DNA of 8,698 nucleotides from PXRE01 sp964435625 (lineage in GTDB: Archaea > Halobacteriota > Halobacteria > Halobacteriales > PXRE01), in NCBI GenBank assembly GCA_964435625.1, contig CAYTAG010000156.1:1-8698 (forward strand). The letters are read 5' to 3'. Positions 5,161 to 8,698 of this stretch are shown here, in pieces (the first letter of the stretch is position 1; every line of letters starts with the position of its first letter). The translations under genes and the position numbers were made by a program. The notes under the pieces were generated by a model. It worked only from the letters and a program-made list of their open reading frames with translations, had not been told where the DNA came from and did no database searches.

Positions 5161-6411
5161 ATGACCCAGTCGTACGTGATCCTCGGTGACGGGATATCCG
5201 GGAGTTCGGCGGCCGAAACCTTACGAGAGGAGGACCCGGAGGCCGACGTCACCGTCATCACCGACGAGGGAGAACCCCTGTACAACCGGATCCTCATCAA
5301 GGAATTCGCCAAAGGGAAGCTGCCGGAGGCGCCCATCTCCATCCACGACGAGGGCTGGTACGACGAGCGCGACGTCGACCTCGAACTGAACACCCACGTC
5401 ACGGACGTCGACACGGACGCCCACGAGGTCCACGCCCACGACGGGAGCATCTACGAGTACGACAAACTGCTGATTGCCACCGGCGGGACGCCGACCAGCC
5501 TCTCCCGTTTCGGCGTCGAGAACGCGGACGCCGACGGCATCCACCACTTCTGGACCTTTCAGGACGCCCGCAGGATCCGCGAGCACGCCGAGGGCGCCGA
5601 GCAGGGCGTCATCGTCGGGGCGGGCCTGCTGGGCATCGACTTCGCGGCCATCTGTGGCGCCCAGGACATCGACGCGAAGTACCTGATGCGGGGCAACCGC
5701 TGGTGGCGCTACGCGCTGTCGCTGGACGGCGCCGAGATCATCCACGACGGCCTCCGGAGCAAGGGCGTCGAACCCGTGTTCGACTCCGGCGTCGACCGCT
5801 TCGAGGTCGACGACGACGGCCGCGTCGAGGCCGCCGTCGACCCCAACGGCGAACGGTTCGAGTGCGACTGGGTCGGCGTCGCCATCGGCCTGGACTTCAA
5901 CGTCGAGTTCCTCGAGGACACGCCCGTCGACGCCGACCACTCCGGGATCGTCGTCGACGAGTACATGCAGACCGGCGTCGAGGACGTCTACGCCGCGGGC
6001 GACATCACCCGCTTTTACGACACGATCCTGGACGAACGGTCCCAGAACGGTTCGTGGGGGTCCGCGAAGGAGCAGGGCCAGGTCGCCGCCGAGAACATGG
6101 CGGCCGACGACGAGGTCGAGGGGTTCCAGTGGGTCTCCTCGTACTCGATCACCCACTTCGACTTCCCCTTCCTTTCTTTCGGCCACCCGACCGAGGGCGA
6201 CGAGTACGTCGAGCGCACGTACGACGAGGGGGCCTACCGGCGGGTCGCCCTCAAGGACGGCAAGGTCGTCGGCGGCGTGCTCATCGGCGACCTGGCGCCC
6301 CAGCAGAAACTCAAGCAACTGATCCGCGAGAAACGGGAGGTCGGCGACCAGACCGACGTGCTGCTGGCCGAACAGATCGACCTCGACGAACTCGCGCCGA
6401 CCCAGCAGTAG
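5161..6411 (+). CDS. NAD(P)/FAD-dependent oxidoreductase (NirB/rubredoxin reductase-like)
   Basis: A 416-residue two-dinucleotide-binding flavoprotein. It has an FAD Rossmann motif YVILGDGISGSSAAETL (residues 5-21, GDGISG with Asp in place of the more usual Gly/Ala), LLIATGG (103-109), an NAD(P) motif VIVGAGLLGIDFAAIC (150-165) and the second FAD motif VEDVYAAGDI (273-282). After about residue 300 comes the C-terminal domain. There is no redox-active CxxC, so it is not a thioredoxin- or lipoamide-type reductase. The pattern fits the nitrite-reductase NirB N-domain, NADH oxidase and rubredoxin/ferredoxin reductase group, which pass electrons from NAD(P)H to a small carrier or oxygen. The electron acceptor is unknown; no ferredoxin, rubredoxin or nitrite reductase gene is visible. 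It is soluble. The ATG at 5161 begins just before the first Rossmann strand. It may be a haloarchaeal ferredoxin- or NADH-dehydrogenase-like enzyme. Confidence 0.92.
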   Translation: MTQSYVILGDGISGSSAAETLREEDPEADVTVITDEGEPLYNRILIKEFAKGKLPEAPISIHDEGWYDERDVDLELNTHVTDVDTDAHEVHAHDGSIYEYDKLLIATGGTPTSLSRFGVENADADGIHHFWTFQDARRIREHAEGAEQGVIVGAGLLGIDFAAICGAQDIDAKYLMRGNRWWRYALSLDGAEIIHDGLRSKGVEPVFDSGVDRFEVDDDGRVEAAVDPNGERFECDWVGVAIGLDFNVEFLEDTPVDADHSGIVVDEYMQTGVEDVYAAGDITRFYDTILDERSQNGSWGSAKEQGQVAAENMAADDEVEGFQWVSSYSITHFDFPFLSFGHPTEGDEYVERTYDEGAYRRVALKDGKVVGGVLIGDLAPQQKLKQLIREKREVGDQTDVLLAEQIDLDELAPTQQ

Positions 6412-6492
6412 ATCGAGTTCCCCCGGCCACGAGCGACGGTCGGTCGCAGGCGGGGACGGTTTGACCGGCGCTCTCGCCCCCGAATGCACAGC

Positions 6493-6500
6493 CCTTATCT
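6493..6500 (+). promoter_or_regulatory. Likely promoter box of the NAC-trmI operon
   Basis: CCTTATCT is centred about 27 bases before the ATG at 6524, the expected distance for a leaderless archaeal transcript. It lies in the 112-base gap after the oxidoreductase and supports 6524 over the in-frame ATG at 6461. Confidence 0.55.
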
Positions 6501-6523
6501 CGCGGGAGCGCGAGGTGTCCGAT

Positions 6524-6916
6524 ATGTTCGGCGGAGGAGGCGGGCTCGACCCGCGCAAGATGCAACAGATGATGGAGCAGATGGGCGTCGACTTCGACGA
6601 ACTCGACGCCACCGAGGTCGTCGTGCGCCTGGAGGACGGCGAGGAACTGTACTTCGACGGCCCGGAAGTCAACCGGATCGAGGCCCAGGGCCAGACCACC
6701 TACCAGGTCGTCGGCGAACCCGAGCGCCGGGAGTCGACCGCCGGCGAGGGGGCGGCCGGCGGCGAGGCGGCCGACGAGGGGGCGGCCGGCGGCGACGTGC
6801 CCGAGGAGGACGTCGAAATCGTGGCCCAGCGGACCGGCGCCAGCGACGAGGCGGCCCGCGAGGCGCTCGAGGAGACGGGCGGCGACCTCGCGGCCGCCGT
6901 CGAGAAGCTGGAATAG
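6524..6916 (+). CDS. nac: Nascent polypeptide-associated complex protein (archaeal NAC)
   Basis: A 130-residue protein that binds ribosomes and emerging polypeptides; archaeal NAC works as a homodimer. Residues 1-20 are a Gly/Met-rich start (MFGGGGGLDPRKMQQMMEQM) typical of archaeal NAC. The NAC domain follows (about 21-65), with VVVRLEDGEELYFDGPEVNR and QTTYQVVG. An acidic Gly/Ala linker (66-90) contains a 10-residue duplication, EGAAGGEAAD then EGAAGGDVPE. The C-terminal UBA domain (about 92-130) has VEIVAQRTGASDEAAREALE and GGDLAAAVEKL. Length is slightly above most archaeal homologues (about 110-120) because of the linker. The ATG at 6524 is supported by the promoter box and by family N-termini; an upstream in-frame ATG at 6461 gives an unrelated extension. 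Its stop overlaps the next gene's GTG by one base, so the two form an operon. Confidence 0.95.
   Translation: MFGGGGGLDPRKMQQMMEQMGVDFDELDATEVVVRLEDGEELYFDGPEVNRIEAQGQTTYQVVGEPERRESTAGEGAAGGEAADEGAAGGDVPEEDVEIVAQRTGASDEAAREALEETGGDLAAAVEKLE
6745..6795 (+). repeat. 30-base-period direct repeat inside the NAC linker
   Basis: A perfect 21-base GC-rich direct repeat occurs at 6745-6765 and 6775-6795, 30 bases apart and in frame. It encodes the duplicated EGAAGG segment of the NAC linker. It probably arose by slippage or tandem duplication and lengthens a flexible acidic hinge between the NAC and UBA domains. Confidence 0.85.
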
Positions 6917-7644
6917 TGGCCCTGCTGGTCGTCCACGGCGACCGCGAGTACCTCCTGCAGCGCGGCGACCGCCTGGAGACCGACCTCGGCGTCCTGGAGG
7001 TCCCCGGGGACGCCGAACCGGGCGAGACCATCGAGACCCACCTCGGTGAGCCCTTCGAGGTCCGGGCGCCGCGCGGCCCCGACCTGTTCGACCACCTCGA
7101 ACGGACCGGCGCGCCGATGATGCCCCGCGACGTCGGCCTCGTGATGGGGCTGACCGGCGCGGGGGGCGGCGACCGCGTGCTGGACGCCGGGACGGGCACG
7201 GGCATCCTCGCGGTCCACCTGGCGAACGCGGGCGCGGAGGTCCTCACCTACGAGCGCGACCCGGAGTTCGCGGAGGTGGCCCGCGAGAACGTGGCGACCG
7301 CGGGCGTCGCCGAGCGCGTCGAGGTCCGGGCCGGCGACGTGACTGAGGACCTCGACGCGCTGGCCGGGGAGGCGTTCGACCTCCTGACGCTGGACACCGA
7401 GGACGCCCCCGCGGTCGTCGCGCGGGCGTCGGACCTGCTGGTCGGCGGCGGGTTCGTCGCCGTCTACTCCCCGTTCGTCGAGTCGACCCGCGAGGTCGTC
7501 GAGGCGGCACGTGAGGCCGGCCTCTCGGACGTCAGGAGCCTGGAAACGATCCAGCGGGAGATGGACTTCGACGACCGCGGCTCCCGGCCCTCGACGGCGG
7601 GGGTGGGTCACACCGGTTACCTGACGGTGGCGAGAAACGACTGA
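6916..7644 (+). CDS. trmI: tRNA (adenine-N1)-methyltransferase, TrmI family
   Basis: A 242-residue SAM-dependent methyltransferase of the TrmI/Gcd14 group, which makes m1A58 (and m1A57 in archaea) in the tRNA T-loop, acting as a tetramer. An N-terminal beta-rich domain (residues 1-60; LLVVHGDREYLLQRGD, then LGEPFEVRAPRGPDLFDHL) matches the family. The Rossmann domain has motif I VLDAGTGTGILAVHLA (88-103), the ribose-binding acid E113, GDV (140-142) and LTLD (157-160). RPSTAGVGHTGYLTVAR (224-240) is the family-typical C-terminal strand. The start is GTG at 6916, overlapping the NAC stop by one base (TAGTG); no Shine-Dalgarno site is visible, so translation probably depends on coupling to NAC. 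This NAC-TrmI order is, as I recall, common in archaea. It ends nine bases before the convergent amphi-Trp gene. Confidence 0.94.
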   Translation: MALLVVHGDREYLLQRGDRLETDLGVLEVPGDAEPGETIETHLGEPFEVRAPRGPDLFDHLERTGAPMMPRDVGLVMGLTGAGGGDRVLDAGTGTGILAVHLANAGAEVLTYERDPEFAEVARENVATAGVAERVEVRAGDVTEDLDALAGEAFDLLTLDTEDAPAVVARASDLLVGGGFVAVYSPFVESTREVVEAAREAGLSDVRSLETIQREMDFDDRGSRPSTAGVGHTGYLTVARND

Positions 7645-7653
7645 GAACGGCAC

Positions 7654-8052
7654 TCAGGCTTCGTCTTCGACGTCGGTTTCTCCAGCGTCGTCCTCGGCCA
7701 CGGTCTCGTCGCCACGCCCGTCTCCGCCGGTTTCGTCGTCACCTGTCCCGGCTTCGCCACGCTCGTCTTCGTCCGTCACTTCGGCGCGGCCCTCCAGTTC
7801 GACCTCGATTTCCAGTTCGGACTCGTCTTCGCCCTCGAACTCGACCTCGAGTTCGACGGGTTCCTCGAAGGCGAAGGGAATCTCCCAGCCCTCGCCGGTC
7901 ACCAGCACCTCGTTGCCTTCCTGCAACTGCTCACCGAGGGCGACCAGGAACTCGCCGGCAGCCTCGGCGTCGACGTCGAACTCCTCCTCGAAGTAGCCGT
8001 CCGTGATGGTCGTCGGCTCCGATTCGTCTTCGGGTGCGGGGACTTCAGCCAT
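7654..8052 (-). CDS. Amphi-Trp domain protein with acidic tail
   Basis: A 132-residue, extremely acidic protein. Residues about 10-90 look like an amphi-Trp domain, a small domain of alternating hydrophobic and charged residues found in haloarchaea and some bacteria, with unknown function. Visible elements are a helical AAGEFLVALGEQLQEGNEVL (residues 31-50), GEGWEIPF (53-60, W56) and the strands VELEVEFEG and ELEIEVELEG. The last strand seems to lack the Trp that I recall as usual near the family's C-terminal end. Residues 91-132 are a disordered Asp/Glu/Gly/Thr tail. The ATG at 8052 is chosen over the far upstream start at 8223, because the 57 extra residues are antisense to the regulator gene and a TTAA box lies about 30 bases before 8052. 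It is divergent from the ArsR-type gene and may share its promoter and be regulated by it. Confidence 0.85.
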   Translation of the reverse strand: MAEVPAPEDESEPTTITDGYFEEEFDVDAEAAGEFLVALGEQLQEGNEVLVTGEGWEIPFAFEEPVELEVEFEGEDESELEIEVELEGRAEVTDEDERGEAGTGDDETGGDGRGDETVAEDDAGETDVEDEA

Positions 8053-8077
8053 CGCAGGTCGGAGTTCGCCCTCGAAA

Positions 8078-8102
8078 CCCTTAACCGTTCTTTGGAATTT
8101 TA
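8078..8102. promoter_or_regulatory. Compact bidirectional promoter between the amphi-Trp and ArsR-type genes
   Basis: In the 58 bases between the two divergent starts (8053-8110) the A/T-rich part runs from CCCTTAACC to AATTTTATCC. TTAA (8081-8084) is self-complementary and nearly central: about 30 bases before the minus-strand ATG (8052) and 28 before the plus-strand GTG (8111). Both distances fit leaderless archaeal transcripts, so one element may serve both genes. AATTTTATC (8096-8104) is a second A/T-rich box, too near the GTG for its own leaderless start but possible for the minus strand with a short leader. Confidence 0.5.
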
Positions 8103-8110
8103 TCCACGAC

Positions 8111-8422
8111 GTGGACGCGCTGGACCTGCTCGGCTCGAAGGCCCGGCTGTCGATCCTGCAGGCGCTGTCCCGCCGGGACATGTACCTCTCGGAGTTGATG
8201 GACCACGTTGGCATGGACGGCAAGACGGCGTCCCACCACCTCGACGCCCTGGAGGAGCGCGGCGTCGTCGACTCCCGGATGGAGGGGCGCCGTCGCTACT
8301 ACTCGCTGGAGTCCGAGATCCGCCTGGAGGTTTCCCCGCCGCCGAACCGGCGGTTCGTGGTGCAGTTCGAGGACGCAGGACGAGAGTCGGCAGCGAACCA
8401 GGATGGGTCCAGGGATCAGTAG
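8111..8422 (+). CDS. ArsR-family winged-helix transcriptional regulator
   Basis: A 103-residue DNA-binding protein. Residues 1-70 form the winged helix: VDALDLLGSKARLSILQALS (1-20, entry helices), MYLSELMDHVGMDGKTASHHL (24-44, helix-turn-helix with recognition helix about 38-50) and SRMEGRRRYYSL (55-66, the beta wing). This is the haloarchaeal ArsR-like pattern. It has no Cys, so it is not a metal sensor of the classic Cys-ligand type. Residues 71-88 (IRLEVSPPPNRRFVVQFE) form a short strand region and the tail is polar. The start is the GTG at 8111, because homologous N-termini begin at this point and the upstream frame (ATG at 8003) is antisense to the amphi-Trp gene. A TTAA box lies about 28 bases upstream. 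Regulation of itself and of the divergent amphi-Trp gene is the natural hypothesis. Confidence 0.85.
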   Translation: MDALDLLGSKARLSILQALSRRDMYLSELMDHVGMDGKTASHHLDALEERGVVDSRMEGRRRYYSLESEIRLEVSPPPNRRFVVQFEDAGRESAANQDGSRDQ

Positions 8423-8458
8423 GGGACCGGACTCGTCCCGCATTGTTGGCCTTTGTCT

Positions 8459-8486
8459 CTCGGCGCGCGCGAGGAACGCGCGCGAG
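8459..8486. repeat. GC-rich hairpin downstream of the ArsR-type gene
   Basis: CTCG plus CGCGCG (8459-8469, one bulged G at 8463) pairs with CGCGCGCGAG (8477-8486) around the loop CGAGGAA, giving a 10-bp stem. It lies about 36 bases after the regulator's stop codon. No T-run follows on the plus strand, so a classical terminator is not supported, but it may mark the end of the transcript or stabilise it. Confidence 0.55.
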
Positions 8487-8564
8487 GGCCGGGGGAGGGT
8501 CGGCGCCCTCGGCTGGCGGGCGGCGGCCCGAGCCCGCGGTTGGGGAGGGCGAGGACATCCCTAG

Positions 8565-8625
8565 TGCCGGGTGTCTCTCGTCGTGACGGCGAGACGGCTG
8601 GAGGAGCAACACGCCGCACCCGGCA
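8565..8625. other. Possible structured element (three-way junction of inverted repeats)
   Basis: TGCCGGGTG (8565-8573) is exactly complementary to CACCCGGCA (8617-8625). Nested inside are an 8-bp hairpin (8576-8583 with 8587-8594, one G-U pair, loop TGA) and, directly adjoining, a 4-bp hairpin (8595-8598 with 8613-8616). The three helices join with only two unpaired bases. It might be a structured RNA or a palindrome-rich regulatory site, or an accident of high GC content. The strand is undetermined; the G-U pair applies to the plus strand. Confidence 0.3.
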
Positions 8626-8698
8626 ACCAGGGACGTCCACACGCCTCCCCAGCCGACTGCGTTACTCGGGGTGCTCACGTCCGTTCGCACCACCTGCG

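Larger units (their letters stand above)
8423..8698. other. Terminal region without a convincing gene
   Basis: After the ArsR-type gene no reading frame has both family resemblance and haloarchaeal codon bias. A minus-strand frame starting at GTG 8693 or 8678 (beginning STPSNAVGWGGVW) has a short hydrophobic stretch, TSLVAGCGVLLLQ, and could be the start of a small membrane protein, but it soon becomes Pro/Arg/Ser-rich and runs through the GC hairpin and into the antisense of the regulator. A plus-strand frame from GTG 8571 (SLVVTARRLEEQHAAPG...) stays open to the window end and cannot be judged. Codon position-3 G/C is weaker here than in the true genes. Confidence 0.5.

Noticed and set aside
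5221..6699. 492-codon minus-strand open frame
   Set aside because: It is antisense to the NAD/FAD oxidoreductase, with Val/Asp-rich shadow composition and no domain signature.
6484..6915. Upstream in-frame extension of the methyltransferase through the NAC gene
   Set aside because: The extension is Arg/Gly-rich off-frame reading of NAC; the conserved N-terminus starts at the GTG at 6916.
8003..8110. Longer start for the ArsR-type regulator (ATG at 8003)
   Set aside because: The extra 36 residues are Ser/Gly-rich, partly antisense to the amphi-Trp gene, and cross the shared promoter. The GTG at 8111 matches usual family N-termini.
1..8698. CRISPR arrays, insertion sequences, defence or phage genes
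   Set aside because: I saw no regularly spaced repeats, transposase motifs, terminal inverted repeats or defence-family proteins.

Overview
The window looks like haloarchaeal (class Halobacteria) chromosome. The DNA is very GC-rich with G/C-ending codons. The proteins are strongly acidic. Several genes have only a short A/T-containing box about 27-31 bases before the start codon, as expected for leaderless archaeal transcripts. The gene set is archaeal too: PdxS-type vitamin B6 synthesis, a GHMP homoserine kinase, archaeal NAC, an archaeal TrmI-type tRNA methyltransferase, small CPxCG-type zinc-finger proteins and an amphi-Trp protein. No tRNA, rRNA, CRISPR array, insertion sequence or phage gene is visible.

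Layout: bases 1-408 hold the 3' part of pdxS. A 360-base gene-free stretch follows (409-768), with an AT-rich island near 541-600 and a possible structured leader, then a small Trp-rich protein of unknown function (769-1047). A minus-strand pair lies at 1066-2294: homoserine kinase (thrB), overlapped by a four-helix membrane protein through an ATGA junction. A divergent promoter region leads into a plus-strand series: a CPWCG zinc-finger-like protein (2416-2676), a protoporphyrinogen-oxidase-like FAD protein (2745-4097), a metallo-beta-lactamase-fold hydrolase (4153-4821), a 57-residue zinc-ribbon protein (4909-5082) and a NirB/rubredoxin-reductase-like FAD/NAD oxidoreductase (5161-6411). Most of these seem to have their own promoter box, so they are probably not one operon.

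Next comes a true two-gene operon (6524-7644): the nascent polypeptide-associated complex protein and a tRNA m1A methyltransferase, joined by a one-base stop/start overlap (TAGTG). It links co-translational chaperoning to tRNA modification. Tail to tail with it is a minus-strand amphi-Trp protein (7654-8052), divergent from an ArsR-type winged-helix regulator (8111-8422). The 58 bases between these two starts contain a nearly centred TTAA element that could serve both genes. The last 276 bases (8423-8698) hold no convincing gene, but they contain a GC-rich hairpin and inverted repeats that can be drawn as a compact three-way junction.

Most of the window is ordinary housekeeping and conserved-hypothetical haloarchaeal sequence. 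I see no clear new multi-gene system. The best leads are the shared-promoter amphi-Trp/ArsR pair, the possible structured RNA at 8565-8625, the AT-rich island and long leader before the 769-1047 gene, and the flavoenzymes interleaved with small zinc-binding proteins.
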